Positions 1-8,768 of a stretch of DNA of 53,254 bases are shown here, piece after piece. Source of the DNA: Clostridiales bacterium DTU073. GTDB lineage: Bacteria; Bacillota; Peptococcia; DRI-13; DTU073. The notes beneath the pieces are model-generated. The model had not been told where the DNA came from. It was given only the letters and a program-made list of their open reading frames with translations, and searched no databases. Each line of letters opens with the position of its first letter. Position 1 is the stretch's first letter. Both the position numbers and the translations under genes were made by a program. The stretch covers positions 27,951-81,204 of the forward strand of contig LFSF01000015.1 of assembly GCA_001512665.1 (NCBI GenBank). The letters are read 5' to 3'.

Positions 1-1626
1 GCTGACGGCAGTGGCAGTGCGTTTACAGCCACAACAACAGTAACAGGAAATACAACCCTATACGCAAAGTGGACAATCAAGCAGTATACACTAACTTATA
101 CAGCGGGTTCCAATGGCAGTATTACTGGGACCAAGACCCAGACCGTCAATCATGGTGCCAGCGGGTCGGCAGTAACAGCAGTGCCGAATACGGGTTATCA
201 CTTTGTGAAATGGTCTGACGGCTCAACTGCTAACCCGCGTACAGATACCAATGTAACCGGTGATATATCAGTGACGGCAGAATTTGCGATTAATACCTAT
301 ACAGTTACTTTTGACAAAAACGGGGGAGATACAGAAGCAAATCCGCAAACCAAGACAGTGACACATGGCGGGAATGTGGGCACTCTGCCCACCGCACCCA
401 CCAAAACAGGCTGTACCTTTACCGGCTGGAATACTCAAGTTAACGGCAGTGGTGACGAATTTACAGAAGATACACCGGTGACAGGTAACATTACCGTATA
501 TGCGCAGTGGGTAGTTAATGTAACCGGAGTTAGCCTGAATAAGAGTTCGATAACCTTGGCGGTAGGGGCGTCAGAGACGTTGGTGGCGACAGTATCGCCC
601 TCTAATGCGACGAATAAAAATGTGACATGGAGTAGTAGTAATACAAATGTTGCTACGGTAAATAGTAGTGGAACAGTGACGGCAAAAGCTGCCGGAACAG
701 CAACGATTACTGTAAAAACAGTTGATGGAGGAAAAACTGCGACCTGTACTGTGTCAGTACCATATGTAATGGGTGCATCTTGGACAGTAGGACCAGACAC
801 TCCTTTAACCAGACTTGGTGATGCAGTAGGAAAAACTCCGGGAGCTGACTTTGATAATATCTATCCGTGGAGTGAGATGACGACACTTACACAAAATGGA
901 CAGACTGTAGTAAAAATACCAAAATTTTATTATAAGCGTACCTATGATGGGACAAAGCATGAATTTTGGATAACGAATACACCCTTGCCAGAATTTAAGC
1001 TACATCCGGCCTTTTTGCGTAATGGTGTTGAAAAACCTTATATTTTCGTCGGGGTAGGCAAATTTTCTGATCCAGGTGGATACACGTCGTGGCAGTGGTG
1101 TCGTCAAACAGCCCAAAGTTACGGCACAGGTTGGGACCTAATGGATATTCAAACCTGGAGTGCTATTCAAATACTTTGGTTGGTTGAATATGCTGATACC
1201 AATAGTCAAAAATTTAGTGCTAATTATCGCGGGATAAATGGATTATGGACTAATCCGGGGCAATATCTTAATGGGATTTATATTAGGAGCGGTAGTGTTT
1301 ATGTTGCGGGGACAAATACAGGCTTAATTGTGGATTATGGAGACTTTATTAAGAACTGGCAATATTCTTCTGATTATGATTGGCTTTTCATACCTAGTGC
1401 CTATAATCCGGATTACCCAACTCATTTTTATACATATATACCTGATATCTTTAACCATGCTAAACAATATTCAACACCGCAGGTGGTCCATGTAGGCTTC
1501 GATTACTACTGCACTCTCTCTAATGAATCTGCCCAATATGAAGCCGGTTTGTTTAAAATGGGAGCAGTTTACGAAGAAAGAAATGGAATCAAGAACCTAG
1601 GCGGGCGTGCCCAATATATCCCTTAA
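1..1626 (+). CDS. Surface protein with InlB-type repeats, Ig-like Big_2 domain and C-type-lectin-like tail (5' partial)
   Basis: The frame is open from the first base, so the GTG at 181 in the ORF track is internal and the gene begins outside the window. The visible part starts with Listeria-Bacteroides/InlB-type beta repeats (units ending in LYAKW and VYAQW, with GYHFVKWSDGS and FTGWNTQVNGSG). A bacterial Ig-like Big_2 domain follows (VTGVSLNKSSITLAVG to ATITVKTVDGG), then about 280 residues opening with IPKFYYKR and containing SAIQILWLVEYADTNSQ. That last part resembles phage/DGR-associated proteins with an FGE-sulfatase/C-type-lectin fold, and it ends GLFKMG...LGGRAQYIP. Inference: an exported adhesin or ligand-binding protein displaying a lectin-like domain at its C-terminus. 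No LPXTG anchor or transmembrane tail is present. The last 45 or so codons are unusually rich in C-ending codons (TTC, TAC, TAC, TGC, CTC), as in DGR variable regions. Confidence 0.7.
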   Translation, partial: ADGSGSAFTATTTVTGNTTLYAKWTIKQYTLTYTAGSNGSITGTKTQTVNHGASGSAVTAVPNTGYHFVKWSDGSTANPRTDTNVTGDISVTAEFAINTYTVTFDKNGGDTEANPQTKTVTHGGNVGTLPTAPTKTGCTFTGWNTQVNGSGDEFTEDTPVTGNITVYAQWVVNVTGVSLNKSSITLAVGASETLVATVSPSNATNKNVTWSSSNTNVATVNSSGTVTAKAAGTATITVKTVDGGKTATCTVSVPYVMGASWTVGPDTPLTRLGDAVGKTPGADFDNIYPWSEMTTLTQNGQTVVKIPKFYYKRTYDGTKHEFWITNTPLPEFKLHPAFLRNGVEKPYIFVGVGKFSDPGGYTSWQWCRQTAQSYGTGWDLMDIQTWSAIQILWLVEYADTNSQKFSANYRGINGLWTNPGQYLNGIYIRSGSVYVAGTNTGLIVDYGDFIKNWQYSSDYDWLFIPSAYNPDYPTHFYTYIPDIFNHAKQYSTPQVVHVGFDYYCTLSNESAQYEAGLFKMGAVYEERNGIKNLGGRAQYIP

Positions 1627-1628
1627 AA

Positions 1629-1674
1629 CAAGTAGGGGACGGGAGGTGTTCAACCCCCTCCCCACTTTTGTTTT
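1629..1674 (+). terminator. Hairpin with T-rich tail after the surface-protein gene
   Basis: An imperfect GC-rich stem (AAGTAGGGGACGGGAGG paired with CCCCCTCCCCACTT) sits three bases after the stop codon and is followed by TTTTGTTTTATTT. It reads as an intrinsic terminator. Because it directly follows a DGR-like variable tail, it could also serve as the hairpin often found downstream of DGR target regions. Confidence 0.65.
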
Positions 1675-1781
1675 ATTTCAAACCTTGTGTGTGTAATGGC
1701 TGAGCAAATAAGTTTTGCTTGATTTTTTATATTAAAGTGATATCATTATTATATAAAAATGATAAAAGAGGAGTGCTATCT

Positions 1782-2624
1782 ATGAAGGAAAAAATAGTAT
1801 GGAGGATTAATGGTTTTGTTGCCCTCGTCTTGATGTTGCTGCTTTTAGCCGGTTTGATTTACAGCTTTATCAGATTAGAGTTTGTTTTGGGTAGTGTCTT
1901 GACGTTTGTTTTTATTGTCGTTGCGGCGGGATTGCAAATAGTTCAACCTAATCAATCCGCAGTATTAACCTTTTTCGGGAGATATGTGGGGAGTATACGT
2001 GAAGCAGGTTTTTGGTTTACGATTCCTTTTTGTGTAAGTAAAAAAGTATCCTTACGCGTCCGCAATTTCAATACCGAAAAAATCAAGGTCAATGATGTGG
2101 AGGGAAATCCCATTGAGATTGCGGCGGTGAATGTCATTAAAGTTGTAGATGCTGCTAAGGCTGCCTTTGATGTAGATGACTATGAGGAATTTGTGAAGAT
2201 TCAAAGTGAGGCTGCTTTAAGACATGTGGCCACAAAGTATCCCTATGATATTTTTGAGGAAAATGGCAGTTCATTAAGAGCAAACACCGAAGAAGTTGCT
2301 GCGGAAATTGCCACTGAATTGCAGAATCGTCTAGCTTTAGCAGGTGTTGAAGTAATTGAGGCTCGTCTAACTCATCTTGCTTATGCTACGGAAATTGCTA
2401 GTGCCATGTTACAACGTCAACAGGCCACAGCAATTATTGCTGCCCGTCAGAAGATTGTGGAAGGCGCAGTAGGGATGGCTCAGATGGCGATTGAGCAATT
2501 ACTGCGGGATGGGACGGTAGAACTTGACGAAGAACGGAAAGTAGCGATGGTTAACAACTTATTAGTAGCAATTGTTTCCGACCGGTCTGCCCAACCAGTA
2601 CTTAATACCGGTTCATTATATTAA
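1782..2624 (+). CDS. SPFH/Band 7 domain membrane protein
   Basis: The start is the ATG at 1782, eight bases after AAAGAGGAG; the ORF-track start at 1719 adds 21 residues without a ribosome site. The 280-residue product has two adjacent hydrophobic segments at the N-terminus (around [18 protein letters not shown] and [16 protein letters not shown]). An SPFH/Band 7 domain follows ([29 protein letters not shown]), then a helical C-terminal half rich in Ala, Gln and Glu ([20 protein letters not shown]). Proteins of this family oligomerise on membranes and organise microdomains or regulate proteases; the specific role here is unknown. The next gene, 23 bp on, encodes a small ribbon-helix-helix protein, and this pairing appears to recur in Bacillota and Bacteroidota, so the two probably work together. 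Confidence 0.85.
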   Translation: MKEKIVWRINGFVALVLMLLLLAGLIYSFIRLEFVLGSVLTFVFIVVAAGLQIVQPNQSAVLTFFGRYVGSIREAGFWFTIPFCVSKKVSLRVRNFNTEKIKVNDVEGNPIEIAAVNVIKVVDAAKAAFDVDDYEEFVKIQSEAALRHVATKYPYDIFEENGSSLRANTEEVAAEIATELQNRLALAGVEVIEARLTHLAYATEIASAMLQRQQATAIIAARQKIVEGAVGMAQMAIEQLLRDGTVELDEERKVAMVNNLLVAIVSDRSAQPVLNTGSLY

Positions 2625-2647
2625 TGAGCTATTGATGAGTTGGTCTT

Positions 2648-2845
2648 ATGGCTAAAAAAAAGAGCTTTTTGATTAGGATAGAACCGCAATTATATGAGGT
2701 CTTGGAGCGCTGGGCAGCAGATGAATTTCGCAGTGTGAATGCACAGATAGAATACCTTTTACGGGAAAGTGTACGAAAAGCAGGACGTTTGTCTGTAGGA
2801 AGCAAAAAACAGGAAAGAGATGACCTGGGAGAAAAGGATAAATAA
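2648..2845 (+). CDS. Arc-like ribbon-helix-helix small protein
   Basis: A 65-residue protein with an Arc/MetJ-type ribbon-helix-helix pattern: a beta strand ([15 protein letters not shown]) followed by [27 protein letters not shown]. The C-terminal tail is charged ([13 protein letters not shown]). It follows the SPFH gene by 23 bp and shares its terminator. Known members of the fold bind DNA as dimers. Proteins of this type beside SPFH genes are often annotated as toxin-antitoxin-like, but no toxin is present. Inference: a DNA-binding regulator or an adaptor of the SPFH protein. The ribosome site is weak (GATGAG), which suggests translational coupling. Confidence 0.75.
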   Translation: MAKKKSFLIRIEPQLYEVLERWAADEFRSVNAQIEYLLRESVRKAGRLSVGSKKQERDDLGEKDK

Positions 2846-2852
2846 GATAAAG

Positions 2853-2887
2853 AAAAATAGACCGGTACTGGTACGGGTCTATTTTTT
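2853..2887 (+). terminator. Intrinsic terminator of the SPFH-RHH operon
   Basis: AAAATAGACCGGTAC pairs with GTACGGGTCTATTTT (one mismatch), and the right arm runs into a T tract, eight bases after the stop codon of the RHH gene. Confidence 0.85.
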
Positions 2888-2966
2888 ATGGAATCAGTAA
2901 TTAAAAACAGTGAATAATAATAGAAAAATAAAGGATTAATAATTCAAGAGAATGAAGGAGAAAAAA

Positions 2967-3662
2967 ATGGCCTGTTATATCGGGATTACTTGCGGCTGGG
3001 AGGAAAAAAAGAACTGGCATAAGCTCCATGATGAGTACGTCTGTGCGGTAAATGCAGTGGGCGGAGTGCCTTTTTTGTTACCTAGTCTTGATTCTCCGGA
3101 ATTAGTTGCTGTATATTATAACCAGTTGGATGGCTTTATTTTTACCGGGGGGAGTGACCTTGATCCTCATTATTTTGGCGAGGAACCACAGGAGAATTTG
3201 GGTGAGATAACTCCTCAGAGGGATGCTTTTGAAATGGCTTTAGTGCGTCTGGTTTTAGCAGGAAACAAACCGGCGTTGGGTGTCTGCCGGGGGCTTCAGC
3301 TTTTAAATGTGGCAGCAGGCGGCACATTATATCAGGACTTAAAAGGTGTTAGTGATTTAATGCATAATCAGCAGGCACCTCGTTGGTATCCTGTTCATAC
3401 AGTGCAGGTAGAGCAAGATAGCAGGTTGTTCAGATTGGCTGGGCAGGAATCTTTCTTAGTGAATAGTTTTCATCATCAGGCGATTCGTCAGTTGGGGCAA
3501 GGTTTTAGAGCTGTAGCTTGGAGTAAAGACGGTTTAATTGAGGCGATGGAGTCTACCGGCGATAAAAAGATTATGGCTGTACAGTGGCATCCTGAATGCA
3601 ATTGGTCCAGTGACCGCATTTCTTTGTCACTATTTAAAAATCTTGTAGAGAGTGCTCGTTAA
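2967..3662 (+). CDS. Class I glutamine amidotransferase-like hydrolase (peptidase C26, PuuD type)
   Basis: The ATG at 2967 is chosen because AAGGAG lies six bases upstream; the ORF-track ATG at 2952 would put that site inside the gene. The 231-residue protein has the C26 triad: nucleophile Cys in GVCRGLQLLN, and His and Glu in VQWHPE. Other family signatures are FTGGSDLDPHYFGEEP and NSFHHQAI. Relatives hydrolyse gamma-glutamyl-gamma-aminobutyrate or related gamma-glutamyl compounds. The next gene, an L-asparaginase II, begins 27 bp later, so the pair may release ammonia and dicarboxylic amino acids from amides for catabolism. The exact substrate cannot be read from the sequence. Confidence 0.85.
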   Translation: MACYIGITCGWEEKKNWHKLHDEYVCAVNAVGGVPFLLPSLDSPELVAVYYNQLDGFIFTGGSDLDPHYFGEEPQENLGEITPQRDAFEMALVRLVLAGNKPALGVCRGLQLLNVAAGGTLYQDLKGVSDLMHNQQAPRWYPVHTVQVEQDSRLFRLAGQESFLVNSFHHQAIRQLGQGFRAVAWSKDGLIEAMESTGDKKIMAVQWHPECNWSSDRISLSLFKNLVESAR

Positions 3663-3689
3663 TGGAGAGAATAAGGAGGATATACGAAT

Positions 3690-4703
3690 ATGGAAACCGT
3701 AAAATTAGCAGAAGTAACCAGAGGCAGCCTGGTAGAAAGCATCCATCGCGGGGCTGTTGCGGTGGTGGATACAAAAGGTAAACTCTTGGCTTCAGCAGGT
3801 AATCCGCAATATCTTACTTATTTTCGTTCTGCCGCGAAACCGATACAGGCTATACCTGTGCTTGAAAGTGGTGCTGCTCAGTATTTTGGTCTTGACTTAC
3901 AAGAGCTTGCCATTTTGACCGGATCACATAATGGTGAAGTGCAGCATACGGATACAGTTTTGGCGATTTTACGAAAAATAGGCTTAGGTGAGGAATATTT
4001 GCAGTGTGGGGTCCATGAGCCTTTACATAAACCCAGTCGGGATGCGTTGTTGTCTAAAGGATTAAAGCCGACATCATTACATAATACATGCTCAGGTAAG
4101 CATGCAGGAATGTTGACTTTGGCTAAATATCGGGGTGTATCTTTAGAGAATTATTTTCGACCGGAACACCCGGTTCAACAGGAAATGTTGAGAACGGTAG
4201 CGGAAATGGCCGGCGTAACACCTGAGCAAATACCGGTGGGAATTGACGGATGTGGAGTTCCTGTTTTCGGACTGCCCTTGGAGAAAATGGCCTATGCCTA
4301 TGCCCGGATATCTGCATCGGAGGATAACGGTTTAACGGAGACCAGAAAGGAAGCATGTCATCTCATCAAAAAAGCAATGACTACACATCCTTTCATGGTG
4401 GGCGGTACGAATCGTTTTGATACGGAGTTACTTGCAGTTGCCGGAGGGAAACTAATTGCGAAGTTTGGGGCAGAGGCTGTATATTGTGTAGGTATAGCGG
4501 AAAAAGGCTGGGGGATAGCCATAAAGGTGGAAGATGGTAACTTAAGGGCCTTGCCTCCTGTAGTTCTTGCCGTCTTAGAACAGTTAGAGGTATTAACAAG
4601 CGAGGAAAAAGAAATACTCTCTGATTATCGGCAAAGGAGGTTAACTAACCATCGGGGAGATATTATTGGTGAAATAAGAGCAGTTGTTTCACTGGAACAC
4701 TGA
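3690..4703 (+). CDS. L-asparaginase II family protein
   Basis: 337 residues matching the thermolabile (Rhizobium etli type) asparaginase II family rather than the AnsA/AnsB fold. Motifs include RSAAKPIQAIPVLESGA, SHNGEVQHTD, NTCSGKHAGMLTLAK and GIDGCGVPVFGLPL. It should convert L-asparagine to aspartate and ammonia in the cytoplasm; no signal peptide is seen. The ATG at 3690 has AAGGAGG about ten bases upstream. It is cotranscribed with the C26 hydrolase (27-bp gap). No clear terminator separates it from tex, which starts 110 bp later. Confidence 0.88.
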   Translation: METVKLAEVTRGSLVESIHRGAVAVVDTKGKLLASAGNPQYLTYFRSAAKPIQAIPVLESGAAQYFGLDLQELAILTGSHNGEVQHTDTVLAILRKIGLGEEYLQCGVHEPLHKPSRDALLSKGLKPTSLHNTCSGKHAGMLTLAKYRGVSLENYFRPEHPVQQEMLRTVAEMAGVTPEQIPVGIDGCGVPVFGLPLEKMAYAYARISASEDNGLTETRKEACHLIKKAMTTHPFMVGGTNRFDTELLAVAGGKLIAKFGAEAVYCVGIAEKGWGIAIKVEDGNLRALPPVVLAVLEQLEVLTSEEKEILSDYRQRRLTNHRGDIIGEIRAVVSLEH

Positions 4704-4813
4704 ACTTAACACTAAATCAGATAATAAGAGTAAATGTTTAAAAAGATTAAATGATAAAGAGATTTAAATGATTAGTTTTGTTAGTCAATAATTTAAATAT
4801 TAAGGAGAAGCAA

Positions 4814-7000
4814 ATGGTACTGGAGATAAATTTTACAGAAAGACTGGCTCAAGAATTGAATTGGTCACTGCAGGGAATTAGACAGGCTGTGCAGTTATTG
4901 GAGGAAGGGAATACAATTCCTTTTATCGCTCGCTATCGCAAAGAAGCTACGGGCGAAATGGATGAAGAAACATTGCGTCGCTTGGCGGAAAGACTGGAGT
5001 ATCTACAAAACTTAGCTAAACGTAAAGAAGAGGTAGTTCGTTTAATTGGTGAACAAGGGAAACTAACAGCGGAATTAGAAAAGGAAATCGTGTCTGCAGA
5101 AACATTGCAGGTTATAGAGGACCTTTATCGACCTTTTCGACCGAAAAGGACTACCCGGGCAAGTGTGGCCAGAGAAAAGGGTTTAGAACCTTTAGCCAAG
5201 TTAATTGCAGATCAGAATTTAAGCAAAACAAAGGATAGTTCGGACATAGCCACTTTAGCGCTTGAGTACATTAATCCGGATTTAGAGGTAAATACTGTGG
5301 AAGAAGCTTTAGCCGGGGCGAGAGATATTCTCGCCGAAGAGATTGCTGATGACCCGGGATTGCGAGGAATTGTAAGAGAAATAATTTCTAAACGAGGGCT
5401 TGTAGTGACTAAGGCGCTATTAAAAGAAGAAGAATTCAATTTAACACCTTATGCGATGTATGCAGAGTATCAAGAGCCACTGCGGACTATACCACCACAC
5501 CGTATTTTGGCGCTTAATCGGGGGGAAAAGGAGAAAGTACTTCAGGTTAAACTTGCTCTTCCCGAAGAGGAAATCATCTCAAAATTATGGCAATGTGTTC
5601 TTACTAATCCGGCAAGTTTGGGAACTGAGCAGTTTAAGGAAGCTGTAGCTGATGGCATACGTCGCTTACTTTTGCCCAGTTTGGAAAGGGAAGTTCGTAA
5701 AGAACTGACGGAAAAGGCAGAAGAACAGGCAATAATGGTGTTTTCCCGAAATTTAAGAAATTTATTATTACAGCCACCGGTAAGAGGACAGGTTGTTTTA
5801 GGGATAGATCCAGGCTTCCGTACCGGGTGTAAATTAGCAGTAGTTAATGATACCGGTAAACTGCTGGAAATTGGGGTAATCTATCCCCATCCGCCTCAGA
5901 AACAGGAACAGGCAGCGAGACAAAAGTTAAAGGAATTGCTTAACAAATGGCAGGTTACGGCCATTGCTATAGGTAATGGGACAGCTTCACGAGAGACAGA
6001 GGTATTTGTGGCGAAATTTCTTAAGGAGGAAGGCTTGGACATAAAATATACTATTGTCAGTGAAGCGGGTGCTTCGGTTTATTCAGCGTCAAAACTAGCG
6101 CGCGAAGAATTTCCGGATCTTGATTTATCTTACCGGAGTGGTGTTTCTATCGCTCGGAGAGTTCAGGATCCTTTGGCTGAATTGGTAAAGATTAATCCTC
6201 AATCGATTGGTGTGGGGCAATATCAGCATGATGTGAATGCCAAAAAACTCAGTCAGGCTTTGGAAGGTGTGGTAGAATCTTGTGTTAATACGGTAGGTGT
6301 AGAATTAAATACCGCTTCCCCTGCTTTATTACAGTATGTAGCAGGGTTAAGCCCGTCTGTGGCTAGAGCAATTGTGGAGAGACGTGAGAGTAAAGGCAAA
6401 TATCGGTTGAGGAAAGAATTATTGTCCGTTCCGCGTTTGGGGGAGCGTACCTTTCAGCAATGCTCCGGTTTTTTGAGGATCGCTGAGGGAGATAATCCTT
6501 TGGAAAACACACCTGTTCACCCGGAGTCGTATGAATTGGCTGAGCAAATATTGTCTATGGTTGGTTTTAAGGTAGAGGACCTTTTAAATAAAGAAACAGA
6601 GATTCGGGAAGCTTTAGAAGCATTAGATTATCAGGAAGTTGCGCAAGAACTAGGAGCGGGGGTTCCTACGGTAAAAGATATTATTGAGGCTTTACAAAGA
6701 CCGGGACGTGATCCGCGAGAAGATTTGCCACCCGTATTCTTTCGTCAAGATGTCCTTTCTTTGGAGGATCTTACGGATGGAATGATCTTAATGGGGATAG
6801 TTAGAAATGTTGTAGATTTTGGAGCTTTTGTAGATATTGGGGTAGAGCAAGATGGACTCATCCATTTGTCTCAGTTAAGTCATAAATTTATTAAACATCC
6901 CTTGGAGGTAATCTCCGTAGGTGATGTGGTAAAGGTAAAGGTTATACAGATAGATCGTGCGAGAAGCAGGATTGGGTTGACCATGAAAAATGTGGAGTAG
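4814..7000 (+). CDS. tex: Tex family S1 RNA-binding transcription accessory protein
   Basis: The start is the ATG at 4814 with TAAGGAGAAG just upstream; the ORF-track start at 4778 adds 12 residues with no ribosome site. The 728-residue product has the full Tex layout: an N-terminal helical region (EEGNTIPFIARYRKEATGEM), a YqgF/RNase H-like domain (VVLGIDPGFRTGCKLAVV), helix-hairpin-helix repeats (LLQYVAGLSPSVARAIVERR) and a C-terminal S1 domain (GMILMGIVRNVVDFGAFVDI). Tex binds nucleic acids and influences transcription elongation. Length and domain order are normal for the family. Confidence 0.95.
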   Translation: MVLEINFTERLAQELNWSLQGIRQAVQLLEEGNTIPFIARYRKEATGEMDEETLRRLAERLEYLQNLAKRKEEVVRLIGEQGKLTAELEKEIVSAETLQVIEDLYRPFRPKRTTRASVAREKGLEPLAKLIADQNLSKTKDSSDIATLALEYINPDLEVNTVEEALAGARDILAEEIADDPGLRGIVREIISKRGLVVTKALLKEEEFNLTPYAMYAEYQEPLRTIPPHRILALNRGEKEKVLQVKLALPEEEIISKLWQCVLTNPASLGTEQFKEAVADGIRRLLLPSLEREVRKELTEKAEEQAIMVFSRNLRNLLLQPPVRGQVVLGIDPGFRTGCKLAVVNDTGKLLEIGVIYPHPPQKQEQAARQKLKELLNKWQVTAIAIGNGTASRETEVFVAKFLKEEGLDIKYTIVSEAGASVYSASKLAREEFPDLDLSYRSGVSIARRVQDPLAELVKINPQSIGVGQYQHDVNAKKLSQALEGVVESCVNTVGVELNTASPALLQYVAGLSPSVARAIVERRESKGKYRLRKELLSVPRLGERTFQQCSGFLRIAEGDNPLENTPVHPESYELAEQILSMVGFKVEDLLNKETEIREALEALDYQEVAQELGAGVPTVKDIIEALQRPGRDPREDLPPVFFRQDVLSLEDLTDGMILMGIVRNVVDFGAFVDIGVEQDGLIHLSQLSHKFIKHPLEVISVGDVVKVKVIQIDRARSRIGLTMKNVE

Positions 7001-7089
7001 AATAGTGTAACGTGTTATAATTTAAATACTATTTAATGGTTATGAAAAATTATTAAAGCTGTGGAATTTAGACTGGAGGAATAAGTTTG

Positions 7090-8250
7090 ATGATTACGGC
7101 GTTAATTAATGGCCGAATTTATACAATGGCGGGAAAAGTATGGGAAAAAGGGATGCTACTTTTTGAGAAGGGCAAGATAACGGCAGTTGGTGATGTGGTT
7201 AAGATACCTCAGGAGGCAGAAGTAATTGATTTACAAGGAAAAACTGTTTTGCCTGGTTTTATTGATGCTCATACTCATTTAGGCGTTTTAGAAGAAATAT
7301 ATCAAGAAGAGGGCGATGATTTAAACGAATACACGGAACCTGTTACTCCAGAGTTGAGAGCACTTGATGCAGTTAATCCTCTGGATATTGCATTCCGGGA
7401 CGCGGTTAGCGGAGGGGTAACTACAGTGATGACCGGGCCCGGTAGTGCCAATGTCCTCGGGGGAACTAATCTGGTCATGAAAACGGCAGGACAAAGTTTT
7501 GAGGAAATGATTTTGTTGGCTCAGGCCGGTTTGAAAACAGCTTTTGGTGAGAATCCAAAGCGGATATTCAGTGAGCAAAAAAAAGCACCATGTACACGGA
7601 TGGGAATAGCAGCCCTTTTACGTCAAGCATTGACTGATGCTCAAGATTATCAAGCAAAGAAGGAAAAAGCCGCTTCGTCCGGAGAGGTTTTTGAGCGGGA
7701 TTTAGGTTTGGAAAATTTAACTTTAGTGTTGGAGAAAAAAATCCCCTTAATTGTTCATGCACATCGTGCCGATGACATTCTTACGGCGATGCGCATTACT
7801 GATGAATTTGGTGTAGAGATGGTTTTGGTGCATGGTACGGAAGCCCAAAAAGTTATTTCCGAATTAAAAAAAAGAAATATCTCTGTAGTAGTGGGACCAA
7901 CTCTCTCCGGCAGATCAAAGGTGGAACTGGCGGAAATTACTTGGCAGACTGCAGTTAGTTTATATCAGGCGGGAGTTTTGGTAGGGATCACTACGGACCA
8001 TTCAGTAATTCCGGTACAATATTTGCCGCTTTGTGCTGCTTTGGCGGTCAGGAACGGGATGGCAGAAGAAGCGGCTTTAGAAGCAATTACAATTAATCCC
8101 GCACGCATACTAAAATTAGACAAGAGAATTGGCAGTTTGGAAGTAGGTAAGGATGCGGATATAGTAGTAATGTCGGGACATCCCTTAGATTGGCGTACAG
8201 TTGTAGAAAGGGTATATATTAATGGGAAAATAGTTTATGATAAGATATAA
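7090..8250 (+). CDS. Metal-dependent amidohydrolase
   Basis: 386 residues. Two adjacent starts are possible (TTG 7087, ATG 7090) after GGAGGA at 7075-7080; the ATG has the better spacing. Metal ligands of the amidohydrolase superfamily are visible: HTH in LPGFIDAHTHLGV, His in LIVHAHRADDI, His in VLVHGTEAQ and Asp in GITTDHSVIPV. A C-terminal composite-domain segment (NPARILKLDKRIGSLEVGKDADIVV) completes the fold. Close relatives are imidazolonepropionase- or dipeptidase-like hydrolases of unknown substrate. It lies between tex and tsaE, all on the plus strand. Confidence 0.85.
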   Translation: MITALINGRIYTMAGKVWEKGMLLFEKGKITAVGDVVKIPQEAEVIDLQGKTVLPGFIDAHTHLGVLEEIYQEEGDDLNEYTEPVTPELRALDAVNPLDIAFRDAVSGGVTTVMTGPGSANVLGGTNLVMKTAGQSFEEMILLAQAGLKTAFGENPKRIFSEQKKAPCTRMGIAALLRQALTDAQDYQAKKEKAASSGEVFERDLGLENLTLVLEKKIPLIVHAHRADDILTAMRITDEFGVEMVLVHGTEAQKVISELKKRNISVVVGPTLSGRSKVELAEITWQTAVSLYQAGVLVGITTDHSVIPVQYLPLCAALAVRNGMAEEAALEAITINPARILKLDKRIGSLEVGKDADIVVMSGHPLDWRTVVERVYINGKIVYDKI

Positions 8251-8273
8251 TCAATTTATTTTAAAGGAAGTAG

Positions 8274-8768
8274 ATGGTGATATTGTATAGTTTTGAATCG
8301 TATTCAACAGAGGATACGGTGGCTTTGGCCGAAAAACTAGGGAGAAAACTACAAGGTGGAGAAGTATTAGCCCTGGAAGGTGATTTAGGGGCAGGTAAAA
8401 CTCATTTTGTGAAAGGCTTGGCTAAGGGTTTAGGGGCGAAGGATACTGTAACGAGTCCCACTTTTACTCTGCTTCACCTTTATGAGGGCAGAATACCTTT
8501 AGCTCATTTTGATGTTTACCGATTACCTTTCCCTGAGGCTTTTGAAGAATTAGGCTACGAAGAATATTTTTCAGGGTCCGGTGTCACAGCAATTGAGTGG
8601 AGTGATTTGATTGCTCCTTTTTTACCGGCTGAATATTTACAGATTAAGATTACTCGTGTGTATCGGCAGGAGACGGGTGAAGGTCGTTTGATTAGCTTTA
8701 ATCCACATGGTGAGTCTATGGAAACGCTGGTAAAGGAGTTGGTTTTAAATGAAAGTTCTGGGCATTGA
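8274..8768 (+). CDS. tsaE: tRNA threonylcarbamoyladenosine (t6A) biosynthesis ATPase TsaE
   Basis: 164 residues with a P-loop GDLGAGKTHFVKGLAKGLG, the switch-like SPTFTLLHLY and HFDVYRL, and EWSD near the C-terminus, all typical of TsaE/YjeE. It hydrolyses ATP to drive the TsaB-TsaD complex that makes the N6-threonylcarbamoyl modification of A37 in ANN-decoding tRNAs. A ribosome site AAAGGAAG precedes the ATG. Its 3' end overlaps tsaB by 20 bp, so the two are probably translationally coupled. Confidence 0.95.
   Translation: MVILYSFESYSTEDTVALAEKLGRKLQGGEVLALEGDLGAGKTHFVKGLAKGLGAKDTVTSPTFTLLHLYEGRIPLAHFDVYRLPFPEAFEELGYEEYFSGSGVTAIEWSDLIAPFLPAEYLQIKITRVYRQETGEGRLISFNPHGESMETLVKELVLNESSGH

Noticed and set aside
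435-800. 121-codon minus-strand ORF under the surface-protein gene
   Set aside because: Antisense shadow of repeat-rich coding sequence with no independent signals.
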